Below, one piece after another: positions 1-5,951 of a stretch of DNA of 6,297 bases. Within the stretch, counting starts at the first letter, position 1; the number at the start of each line of letters is the position of its first letter. The translations under genes were made by a program, and so were the position numbers. The notes beneath the pieces were generated by a model that ran no database searches, was not told the origin of the DNA, and worked only from the letters and a program-made list of their open reading frames with translations. Origin of the DNA: Desulfobacterales bacterium (GTDB taxonomy: Bacteria > Desulfobacterota > Desulfobacteria > Desulfobacterales > JAHEIW01); the NCBI GenBank assembly GCA_030145015.1, contig JAQYWI010000260.1:1-6297 (forward strand). Direction: 5' to 3'.

Positions 1-713
1 GTTAAATGATCGACTCGATTTTTTGCAAATCCCAGTCCGGCAAAGTCAAGATACCCGCCGCTTTTATGGCAGTCGAGGCAACCGACCGGTTTTTTTGATA
101 TATGCTCGTGCAGCTTTGCCTTGGCTTGAGCCACCTGGTCGGGAGTCAATTTATCCCTGTGCTCTAAAAACGCCTGGGCCGATTTTTCGCTCATGGGCCG
201 AATGATCTCTTCCTGCCCGCTTGCAAAAATCTTTTTGGGAAAAATTTGCGCCGGAAATTTGCCGTATTTGCCTTCAACCGCCATGGCGGCCACGCCTGTC
301 TGGCGATCCACCCAGGTAAAGGAAATTGTTTTATCGGCCGGATCTTTACGCACATGGCATACCGCACAGGCCAGAAATCCTTCATGCGAATTCAATAAAG
401 ACCGAATCTTTTTTTCCTTGCCGTGAGCATAGGTCCCATGACACGTCCGGCAAACCGGTTCATAAGGACCGGGCTGAAAAATAAACTCATCGATCATATG
501 AAAATGGCCCCGGGCAACCGGCGATTTTTGCAGCCCTATTTTTCTAAAGAAGAGATCGCCTTCTTCTGTTAGTAAGGGATCTTCAAGTTTCCCGGCGCGC
601 ACTTCAGGAAAGTAAAGTGTCTGGATGAGCCATAGGCCAAACACAAAAAGCGGCAATACAAATACGGCTTTTACCAGAAACACACCGATTCTAGATTTCA
701 AATGAACAATCAT
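1..713 (-). CDS. Trihaem membrane-anchored cytochrome c, module 2 (3' end cut by window edge)
   Basis: This gene runs off the left edge; 237 codons are visible. Residues 1-9 are basic and residues 10-33 form one hydrophobic helix, so the protein is an N-terminally anchored, periplasm-facing cytochrome. Three CXXCH haem c sites are seen at residues 88-92 (CRTCH), 116-120 (CAVCH) and 212-216 (CLDCH). A GHFH motif at 69-72 and other histidines (97, 110, 204) recur in the paralogue at 2874-3755 and are candidate distal haem ligands. By comparison with that paralogue about 55 C-terminal residues are missing. It lacks most of the paralogue's charged stretch between membrane helix and first haem. 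ATG 713 is chosen because the upstream ATGs at 720 and 723 are in another frame and soon reach a stop, and an in-frame TGA lies just upstream. The ribosome site is weak. It sits 66 bases after the cytochrome b gene and probably acts as the periplasmic partner of that subunit. The substrate is unknown. Confidence 0.88.
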   Translation of the reverse strand, partial: MIVHLKSRIGVFLVKAVFVLPLFVFGLWLIQTLYFPEVRAGKLEDPLLTEEGDLFFRKIGLQKSPVARGHFHMIDEFIFQPGPYEPVCRTCHGTYAHGKEKKIRSLLNSHEGFLACAVCHVRKDPADKTISFTWVDRQTGVAAMAVEGKYGKFPAQIFPKKIFASGQEEIIRPMSEKSAQAFLEHRDKLTPDQVAQAKAKLHEHISKKPVGCLDCHKSGGYLDFAGLGFAKNRVDHL

Positions 714-779
714 ATGCCATCATTTCATGTAAGCGTGTAAGCTCTTATATGACAAATCGAAATTACAACGCGCCGCTCT

Positions 780-1568
780 CTATTTATGGTTTAAAATATA
801 TGCTCTTGGGGTGCGATCAGACTTTTCCCTGATATATATTTTCTGCAATTTGGGATCATTCATTATTTTTTTATAATGCCGCCCGTATTCTTCTTTCATT
901 TCCGCTTCACTAATGAGGCCGGTGATCCATAAATTATCCAGCGGAAATTTATGCGGTCGGAAATGAATTTCGTAAAAATGCCATATCATAATCGCCAAAC
1001 TGGCCAGGATGGCTTCCATCCCATGCATAAGAGCTGCAATATCGACCACAAATTTGCTCCACTGGTACTGGGTCCATAAGATCAGCCCTGTTGCGGCCAT
1101 GATCGTGGTTCCGGCAATCAGAGCGCCGTATTCTATTTTATGCTTGTAACAGAAGCGATCAAATTCGGGCGGCTCCTCTTTTATGTTGAGGTAATAGAGC
1201 AGATTGTCGCGCATATCCTTTAAATCCCTTAAGCGCGGCAGCATATCCATCAGCCAGCGACGACCGGCCCTTTTGCACAAAAGATAATATATATGATACC
1301 CGCCGACCAGAATCATGAGGGTACCGGCGATGCGATGTAAAAGTCTGCGATACCGGAACAATAATTCGCCTGCTTCTCCAAAAAACGTCAAGAAACCTTC
1401 CGGGAGCTTCAGCATAAAACCGGTAACAACCAGTATAAAAAAGCAGCCGGCGAAGATCATATGTTGTGCTCTTTCGGAATAGCGGAGCCGCACAAAGTAG
1501 CGTTCGCCGGTGATCGCTTCGGACGCCGCGGGCGCTTCAGCATCTAATGCGAGTTCATTATCTTCCAT
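780..1568 (-). CDS. Dihaem cytochrome b membrane subunit, module 2
   Basis: A 262-residue integral membrane protein resembling the four-helix cytochrome b561 / formate dehydrogenase gamma type. Hydrophobic segments lie near residues 36-54, 78-97, 147-166 and 182-200. Histidines fall where this family binds two b haems: H36 in helix 1, H78 and H92 in helix 2, H182 and H197 in helix 4. From FdnI-type proteins I infer an outer pair H78/H182 and an inner pair using H36 and H197. The segment DLKDMRDNLLYYL plus EEPPE between helices 2 and 3, and IWHFYEIHF followed by a TGLISE segment after helix 4, match the module 1 paralogue closely in pattern. The first ~25 residues are acidic and alanine-rich. 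The start ATG has a modest AGG site 8 bases upstream and lies 46 bases after the octahaem gene's stop. The likely role is to pass electrons between membrane quinol and the neighbouring c-type cytochromes; the direction is not readable from sequence. Confidence 0.9.
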   Translation of the reverse strand: MEDNELALDAEAPAASEAITGERYFVRLRYSERAQHMIFAGCFFILVVTGFMLKLPEGFLTFFGEAGELLFRYRRLLHRIAGTLMILVGGYHIYYLLCKRAGRRWLMDMLPRLRDLKDMRDNLLYYLNIKEEPPEFDRFCYKHKIEYGALIAGTTIMAATGLILWTQYQWSKFVVDIAALMHGMEAILASLAIMIWHFYEIHFRPHKFPLDNLWITGLISEAEMKEEYGRHYKKIMNDPKLQKIYIREKSDRTPRAYILNHK

Positions 1569-1614
1569 GATAAAGACCTGTCAGAAAGCATATGGGTTCC
1601 AGTTAAGACCCAAC

Positions 1615-2781
1615 TTAATTTTGATTCGGGTGCGGTTTTTTCCGTTTTCTTTTGGCGCTTAAAAAATCCAGCCATTGATGCAAGGCCATAAACATAATGG
1701 TGGTGCCGATGAGGATTTTATACATCAGCTTGATGAACTGTAAGACCCTGAAACGAAATATCTCATCTTCTGAGATATCAAGTTCAGCCCGCCCCAGTAG
1801 GAGGCCCCTTGATAGATTTTCAAATTCATCAACCTTCCGGCCGGCCAACATCTGGGCCTTGGTGCCGTAGGCGTGGACCCTCCCGGTGGCAAACTTGGCC
1901 TTCGCCGCGGGGTGACAGACCTGCACCCCCCCCTGGTTGCTGCAGGTCTGGATACGGTTGCGGTCGTTAATCGGTGAAATCAAATCGGAACGCGGGCGGA
2001 TATCATGGGTCGAATATCCCAACGGCACGTGACAGCTGATACAATCCGGCGCATTTTTAACTCCATACTTTATCTCAATCCAATGAAACGTATCTTTAAA
2101 GGTCTCAATGCTCTCCAGACCATGACGGGCCATTTTGTTCCGATCTTCATGGCAACTTGTGCATAATTTTATGACCTCGGCCGGAGCCCTGCGCTGTCGC
2201 ATCCGATGGGTAATATGGGTGTAAAAATTTTGGGCCCACCTATCTTTCGTATGACAGCCTTTACATCGCGCCAGGGTTTCGGTGAACAGGGCCTGGCTGA
2301 GGCCCCATTGCCCGTCAAAAGGATTGTGCATCCGATTGTCATGACAATATTTGCAGGTCGGCAGATCTTCGGAAGCGGGTTTGAGATTATCCGGGGTTCC
2401 CCGGCCATGGACGCTGGCTTCATATTTGTTGATCATGTTGGCGTGGGAAAATTCCAGATTGGTCGACGGCTCTTTGATATGGCATTTGGTGGCACAATCC
2501 ACCTTCTTGACTTCGGTGTGCGGGATACTGTCCAGTCCGATGTGGCAATTTTTACACTTGAGCTTGCCGTGAACCGATAGCGCATACTTTTCAGCATTAA
2601 CGTAATATACCCGCTTTTTACCGAACTCGTCGTAACGGCCCATGTTCGGGTAGCGATGGCAAAACAGACAGTTTTCCGTATCGGCAGGTGTGTCCGATTG
2701 TGAAAAGGCGGATACACCCGGAATCAGCAGTAAAATTGCCACCCATATTAAGCGTATGCGGTGTAAATTAACAGGCACCAT
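1615..2781 (-). CDS. Octahaem cytochrome c with C-terminal membrane anchor, module 2
   Basis: A 388-residue exported cytochrome. A Sec-type signal peptide occupies residues 1-25 (probable cleavage after VSA). Seven haem sites are clear: CXXCH at 38-42, 76-80, 143-147, 173-177, 207-211 and 247-251, and CX3CH at 96-101. The eighth site is unusual: two cysteines at 280 and 289 with His290, giving CX8CH where the module 1 paralogue has CX4CH. Non-motif histidines 71, 88, 113, 125, 189, 220, 233, 259 and 303 match those of the paralogue and are probably distal ligands, suggesting mostly bis-histidine, electron-transfer haems. There is no CXXCK, so a NrfA-like catalytic haem is not indicated. A single helix at about 348-370, followed by a lysine/arginine tail, anchors the C terminus with the tail inside. 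That helix carries His368, absent from the paralogue, and the linker before it is about 35 residues longer. The coding strand has a run of eight Gs at the eighth haem site. ATG 2781 has a GAGAGG ribosome site. Confidence 0.92.
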   Translation of the reverse strand: MVPVNLHRIRLIWVAILLLIPGVSAFSQSDTPADTENCLFCHRYPNMGRYDEFGKKRVYYVNAEKYALSVHGKLKCKNCHIGLDSIPHTEVKKVDCATKCHIKEPSTNLEFSHANMINKYEASVHGRGTPDNLKPASEDLPTCKYCHDNRMHNPFDGQWGLSQALFTETLARCKGCHTKDRWAQNFYTHITHRMRQRRAPAEVIKLCTSCHEDRNKMARHGLESIETFKDTFHWIEIKYGVKNAPDCISCHVPLGYSTHDIRPRSDLISPINDRNRIQTCSNQGGVQVCHPAAKAKFATGRVHAYGTKAQMLAGRKVDEFENLSRGLLLGRAELDISEDEIFRFRVLQFIKLMYKILIGTTIMFMALHQWLDFLSAKRKRKKPHPNQN

Positions 2782-2784
2782 CTC

Positions 2785-2804
2785 AAACCTCTCAATTGAG
2801 GTTT
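2785..2804 (-). promoter_or_regulatory. Hairpin covering the ribosome site of the module 2 octahaem gene
   Basis: On the minus strand AAACCTC (2804-2798) pairs perfectly with GAGGTTT (2791-2785) across a six-base loop. The 3' arm contains the GAGG of the Shine-Dalgarno sequence, and the ATG begins four bases after the arm. Folding would hide the ribosome site, so translation of module 2 could be reduced or made conditional relative to module 1. The repeat is seen directly; the regulatory role is inference. A seven-pair, AU-containing stem is only moderately stable. Confidence 0.4.
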
Positions 2805-2816
2805 TTGTCGTCGACC

Positions 2817-2834
2817 GGAAGCCACCCGGCTTCC
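2817..2834. repeat. Short perfect inverted repeat between modules 1 and 2
   Basis: GGAAGCC (2817-2823), loop ACCC, GGCTTCC (2828-2834): a 7-base-pair GC-rich stem with a four-base loop in the 92-base gap between the trihaem gene of module 1 and the octahaem gene of module 2. It lacks a following T-run in the operon's direction, so it does not look like a strong terminator. It could protect or cleave the intercistronic mRNA, or slightly attenuate transcription into module 2. Confidence 0.4.
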
Positions 2835-2873
2835 TAAAATTTACTGCAGCGTACCTTGTTGTTTCACAAAGGT

Positions 2874-3755
2874 CTACTGGGATTCCGGTGTCTTTGATCC
2901 AACGCCGGGATCCAGGATGAGCGGGATATAAAAATCGGTGTACTTTTTAATCATTCCGATGACTTCGTTGCTGAGCATGGTATCAATTCGATGCTGCGGA
3001 AACCCGAGCTCTTTAATCGGCAGCAGCGGAGCCTCTTTTTGATGGCAATCTTCGCACACATAGGGTTTTTTGCTCACAATATTATGGATAATCCTTCTGG
3101 CTTTTGTCCTTTGAACCTCGGATAAGGTTTTTTCCGTTTCGCTGTACTCACGCGCAAAGGCAATTCGCTCGGGCGTATCCACGGCCTGAAGTTCCCCGTT
3201 AACCCGTTCAAACGGCAGGATTTTAGCGTCATAGGTACCGGGACGCATACCTTCTTTCACCGGGCTTTGAATAATTTCACCGGTTTCGCGGTCATACCAT
3301 TTGAAGATGCCGGTTTTGGCGTCGCCTTCAAGCCTTACATGACAGGTCTGGCAGGCAATAAATGATGCATGCATGTTGTCAAATGCTCTAAGTTCTTTGA
3401 CTTTGTCATGGGGGATATCCCCGTGGCAGGCGATGCAGTAATTACGGTTATCCGGCGGGAAATTAAAATCGATGTGGTGGAAGTGACCTTTGATAAAGCG
3501 TTGTTCCAGAACCCGGTATCCGAGGTAGTGCTTGATGGTCTCTTCGCTTTCAAGAATGGCTTCTTTGAAAGTGGCCTCGGTTTTTTCCTTTTGTTCTTTT
3601 TCCAGAGCGCGCTCTTGGATGATGGTCTCGACCTGTTGGCGGTGGCGATATTCTTTGACGATTTTACCGAAGGTCAGATTCCAGATCAGAAGCGTGAAAA
3701 ACACCGTCGCAACCAAACCTACCAGAATATATACTTTTGCAAGAATCTTTTTCAT
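2874..3755 (-). CDS. Trihaem membrane-anchored cytochrome c, module 1
   Basis: A 293-residue protein with a basic N terminus and one membrane helix at about residues 7-28, leaving the rest in the periplasm. A highly charged, probably helical or coiled-coil stretch (about 34-80, rich in E, K, Q and R) separates the membrane from the haem domain. CXXCH sites lie at 107-111 (CIACH), 135-139 (CQTCH) and 234-238 (CEDCH). GHFHH at 90-94 and histidines 116, 129 and 224 are shared with the module 2 paralogue and are candidate distal ligands. ATG 3755 is preferred to the GTG three bases upstream because it lies 8 rather than 5 bases from the AGGA ribosome site. The gene follows cytochrome b by 14 bases, so the two are surely co-transcribed. 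The N-terminal anchor resembles NapC/NrfH in topology, but three haems and a ~95-residue gap between the second and third haems do not fit the tetrahaem NapC fold. The role is inferred as periplasmic electron relay for the b subunit. Confidence 0.9.
   Translation of the reverse strand: MKKILAKVYILVGLVATVFFTLLIWNLTFGKIVKEYRHRQQVETIIQERALEKEQKEKTEATFKEAILESEETIKHYLGYRVLEQRFIKGHFHHIDFNFPPDNRNYCIACHGDIPHDKVKELRAFDNMHASFIACQTCHVRLEGDAKTGIFKWYDRETGEIIQSPVKEGMRPGTYDAKILPFERVNGELQAVDTPERIAFAREYSETEKTLSEVQRTKARRIIHNIVSKKPYVCEDCHQKEAPLLPIKELGFPQHRIDTMLSNEVIGMIKKYTDFYIPLILDPGVGSKTPESQ
2880..2913. repeat. Imperfect inverted repeat within the 3' end of the trihaem gene
   Basis: GGATTCCGG (2880-2888) and CCGGGATCC (2905-2913) match as inverted repeats at 8 of 9 positions around a 16-base loop. 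They overlap the last codons of the module 1 trihaem gene, whose stop is at 2876-2874. The sequence style resembles the dispersed palindromic repeats found in many proteobacterial genomes, and it encodes a glycine/proline-rich tail that looks unlike the rest of the protein. Whether it is a genome-wide repeat cannot be told from one copy. Confidence 0.35.
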
Positions 3756-3763
3756 CACATGTG

Positions 3764-3767
3764 TCCT
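3764..3767 (-). promoter_or_regulatory. Ribosome binding site deciding the trihaem gene start
   Basis: AGGA on the minus strand lies 8 bases before ATG 3755 and 5 bases before GTG 3758. Normal spacing favours the ATG. A further ATG at 3760 is out of frame and stops at once. Confidence 0.6.
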
Positions 3768-3769
3768 AA

Positions 3770-4657
3770 TTAATTATCAGTCGATTTAGCCCCCCCGGAA
3801 AGATCGGGTACCGAATCTTCAGCGGGTGTCTGTATGTCCTCCCCGGCATCTTTCTGCGGCCGGGTGCCGTGGTGCGGCAGCATCTGGTCTTCAAGTCCGG
3901 CTGCGGTCATCACTTCCCTGTATTGCTGGTAGTGCTCCTCAGCCATCTGTTCCTCGGAAAGATATCCGGTCAGGAAAACGGTGCCCATCGGAAAAACGGA
4001 TAATGAGAAATGAACGTTATAAAAATGCCAGATGAATAAAAACAGCATGGCCAGCAAAGCCTCATCGCTGTGGGCGATCAGGGCAAAACTGATGACCTCC
4101 CCGGGGAAAATTCGGGTGACCAGCTCCTTGTTCCACATGATCAAGCCCGAAGACCCGATGATAACGATGCCCCAGAAAGGCGCCCAGTAATCAAATTTTT
4201 CCTTCCAGGTAAACTGGGCGCCCTCCGGGGGTTTGTCGGAAATAAACAGCAAATATTTCAAAAGGTCGCGGATATCTTCTAGATCCTTGAGACTGGGTAG
4301 GATGGGCAAAGTAATCAGCGTTTTGATGACATTACCCGCGCTGAGCTGCCCCTTTTGCTTGAGGGGCATAATATAATTTTGCAAGATCGTGACAAATACA
4401 TAAATAAGATGGTAGGCAAACAGCAGCAGCAACGTCGAGCCGGCGACTTTGTGGACAATCGGGGCCACATGAATACCGCCAAACAGATTATAAAGATAGG
4501 GCGCCCAAAAGGCCTCTTTAAACTTAAGCGGCATGCCGGTCAGTATCAGCGCAATCACGCAGGAGGCCATGGTGATGTGCTGGAAGCGTTGATTCAGTGA
4601 AAATCTGTAGAAATACCGTTTGCCGTCCTTTTCTTTAATTTTGTTTTGAGGTTTCAC
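3770..4657 (-). CDS. Dihaem cytochrome b membrane subunit, module 1 (GTG start)
   Basis: A 295-residue membrane protein of the cytochrome b561 / FdnI-like type. Helices lie near residues 26-45, 66-96, 157-175 and 196-213. Candidate b-haem ligands H27, H69, H83, H196 and H211 all have counterparts in the module 2 subunit; H69/H196 would hold the periplasmic-side haem and H27/H211 the cytoplasmic-side haem. The GTG start at 4657 has a GGAGG ribosome site eight bases upstream and overlaps the octahaem stop as GTGA, implying translational coupling. The same frame stays open upstream to 4876, but that stretch is antisense-free overlap with the octahaem gene's 3' end and has no membrane or haem features, so it is rejected. 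The last ~75 residues are a hydrophilic, acidic cytoplasmic tail, longer than in the module 2 paralogue. The likely role is a quinone-linked electron conduit to the two flanking c-type cytochromes. Confidence 0.92.
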   Translation of the reverse strand: MKPQNKIKEKDGKRYFYRFSLNQRFQHITMASCVIALILTGMPLKFKEAFWAPYLYNLFGGIHVAPIVHKVAGSTLLLLFAYHLIYVFVTILQNYIMPLKQKGQLSAGNVIKTLITLPILPSLKDLEDIRDLLKYLLFISDKPPEGAQFTWKEKFDYWAPFWGIVIIGSSGLIMWNKELVTRIFPGEVISFALIAHSDEALLAMLFLFIWHFYNVHFSLSVFPMGTVFLTGYLSEEQMAEEHYQQYREVMTAAGLEDQMLPHHGTRPQKDAGEDIQTPAEDSVPDLSGGAKSTDN

Positions 4658-5715
4658 GATTTTTTCCTCCGTTTCAGAGAAGCATGCGGAAACAGCCGCC
4701 TGATCAAATCCAGACCCATGATCCCCATCAACGGCAAGAGCGTCCCACCGGCAAGAACCAGAAAAAATGCGGTGAAATAGTACTTCGCCGGACTTTTTTC
4801 CAGATTGAACTCGGGATGCACCCTGTAGGCGGAAAAACCGGGAGTGGCTTTGGGGTGGCAGTCCAGATTCGAGCAAATCATTTCTTTGTTGTTTTTATGG
4901 GTAATGGAGTTGGCGTTCGAGGAACTCAGCATCTGGTGCACCGATTGTCCCCGGTTGACATGACAGTCCAGGCAATCGGGAACCCGTTCGCTCAGAAAAA
5001 AGGCCGCCTTTCCGTGAAACGTTTCGCCGTAAGAGTAAGCTGCCCGGGTGGTCATTCCGTGACGTTCCACGATCTCGGGATTGTCGTGGCATCGGGCGCA
5101 CACCTCGGCCACGTTGCGGGGATTGCGGATCTTATGCAGTCTTGTGGTGATATGGTTGTAAAATCGATAAATAAACTCGTCCTTTTTGTGGCATACCCGG
5201 CAGCGCCCCGCAGCGGTCTCGGAGATGCCGGGCCGCACGGTCTTGAAAAACGAAAGCGGTCGGTACAGGGGGTTGTCATGGCAGTCTAAACATGTCGGCA
5301 TATCTTCGGAAAATTTTTTGGGATTGCCGTATTGGTCAACCTTGGCATGCACGCTGGCTTCCAAAAATGACTGAACATCCTTATGGGAAAATTTCGTTTC
5401 ACTGGAGGGCTCGACAACATGGCACTGGATGAAGCAGTCCACTTTTTTAACCGGATCGTGGGGAATCTTTTTAATGTCGGGGTGACACCCCTCGCATTTA
5501 ATTTTGGAATGCACACTCTGGTGAAAGATGTCCTCGTTCACATACAACAGCCGAAAGTTGCCTTCTTCATCCACTCGGCTGAGGCCGGGATATTTGTGAC
5601 ATAACAGGCAGTTACCGATATCAGCGGCCGAAGCGCTCAAGGGCAAAAAAAGCGTGAAACACAAAATGCCGATACACCATCCGCCAACAGATTTAATTAT
5701 TCGTTTTAATGTCAT
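4654..5715 (-). CDS. Octahaem cytochrome c with C-terminal membrane anchor, module 1
   Basis: A 353-residue exported cytochrome and the first gene of the cluster. The signal peptide ends near residue 30 (ASA/AD). Eight haem c sites are seen: CXXCH at 36-40, 74-78, 142-146, 172-176, 206-210 and 248-252, CX3CH at 94-99, and CX4CH at 281-287. Histidines outside these motifs (69, 86, 111, 123, 188, 219, 234, 260, 300) mostly sit in repeated SVH, FSH, TFH and RVH contexts and match the module 2 paralogue, so bis-histidine ligation is likely. No CXXCK site is present, arguing against an ammonia-forming nitrite reductase. A helix at about 313-335 and an Arg/Lys-rich tail anchor the C terminus, giving a periplasmic domain with the tail inside. 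The start ATG 5715 has a GAGG about 11 bases upstream, which is rather far. Its stop overlaps the GTG of cytochrome b. The function is inferred as a periplasmic multihaem wire bound to that subunit; the partner and the substrate are unknown. Confidence 0.93.
   Translation of the reverse strand: MTLKRIIKSVGGWCIGILCFTLFLPLSASAADIGNCLLCHKYPGLSRVDEEGNFRLLYVNEDIFHQSVHSKIKCEGCHPDIKKIPHDPVKKVDCFIQCHVVEPSSETKFSHKDVQSFLEASVHAKVDQYGNPKKFSEDMPTCLDCHDNPLYRPLSFFKTVRPGISETAAGRCRVCHKKDEFIYRFYNHITTRLHKIRNPRNVAEVCARCHDNPEIVERHGMTTRAAYSYGETFHGKAAFFLSERVPDCLDCHVNRGQSVHQMLSSSNANSITHKNNKEMICSNLDCHPKATPGFSAYRVHPEFNLEKSPAKYYFTAFFLVLAGGTLLPLMGIMGLDLIRRLFPHASLKRRKKS
4666..4670 (-). promoter_or_regulatory. Ribosome binding site deciding the GTG start of cytochrome b
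   Basis: GGAGG on the minus strand, within the last codons of the octahaem gene, lies eight bases before GTG 4657. This strong site, with the GTGA stop-start overlap, fixes the start over any upstream in-frame candidate. Confidence 0.8.
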
Positions 5716-5853
5716 AATTTTAAAAACCTCAAAATTAAGGGTCGCTCGTATTTAGCATAGGATAGCTTTTTTGGGGGTGTTTTATATGACACACGCTATG
5801 TGATGAAACATGAGTTAAAACTTTAGGCGAAGTTTGAGATTTTTTGTTCATTC

Positions 5854-5870
5854 TGCAATGAATATGCCAG
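5854..5870 (-). promoter_or_regulatory. Sigma-54 (-24/-12) promoter for the cytochrome operon
   Basis: On the minus strand CTGGCATATTCATTGCA matches the sigma-54 consensus TGGCAC-N5-TTGCA closely. The invariant GG (5868-5867) and GC (5856-5855) are exactly 12 bases apart. The predicted start is near 5843, giving a leader of about 128 bases before ATG 5715. Sigma-54 promoters need an activating ATPase bound upstream, and a suitable dyad repeat is present at 5952-5993. The match is seen in sequence; use in vivo is inferred. Confidence 0.65.
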
Positions 5871-5951
5871 AAAAAGAAAGACGCGCTGATCCTTGAAAAA
5901 CATTGTATTTAGGCGCATAAAATGCTTTATATGATGAACGCAGATCATCAA

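Larger units (their letters stand above)
1..5715 (-). other. Probable operon of two tandem octahaem c / cytochrome b / trihaem c modules
   Basis: Six genes all read leftward with spacings of overlap, 14, 92, 46 and 66 bases, and no strong terminator is seen between them. The order octahaem c, cytochrome b, trihaem c occurs twice with paralogous members in each position. The operon continues beyond the left edge. Co-transcription is inferred from spacing; the 92-base gap between modules, with its two hairpins, is the most likely point for differential expression. Confidence 0.75.

Noticed and set aside
191..426. Short open frames on both strands near the left edge
   Set aside because: They overlap the partial trihaem cytochrome in other frames; the real frame shows three CXXCH motifs.
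1912..1944. Frameshift at the poly-G run
   Set aside because: The frame is intact on both sides, the haem histidine follows, and the C-terminal anchor with basic tail is encoded as in the paralogue. The difference is a multiple of three.
2206..2580. Plus-strand 124-codon open frame
   Set aside because: Antisense to the module 2 octahaem gene, with no ribosome site or domain.
3369..3773. Plus-strand 134-codon open frame rich in phenylalanine and leucine
   Set aside because: It is the antisense shadow of the membrane helix and charged spacer of the trihaem gene; the hydrophobicity comes from complementing Lys/Glu codons.
4658..4876. Upstream in-frame extension of the cytochrome b gene
   Set aside because: It overlaps the end of the octahaem gene, shows no membrane or haem features, and a strong ribosome site with a GTGA overlap supports the start at 4657.
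4684..5289. Plus-strand 201-codon open frame
   Set aside because: It lies wholly antisense to the octahaem gene, whose eight haem motifs prove the minus-strand reading. Its protein has no recognisable domain.
4654..5715. Octahaem nitrite, hydroxylamine or tetrathionate reductase
   Set aside because: All haem sites end in histidine, with no CXXCK or other sign of an open catalytic haem. The protein is also membrane anchored and paired with a cytochrome b.
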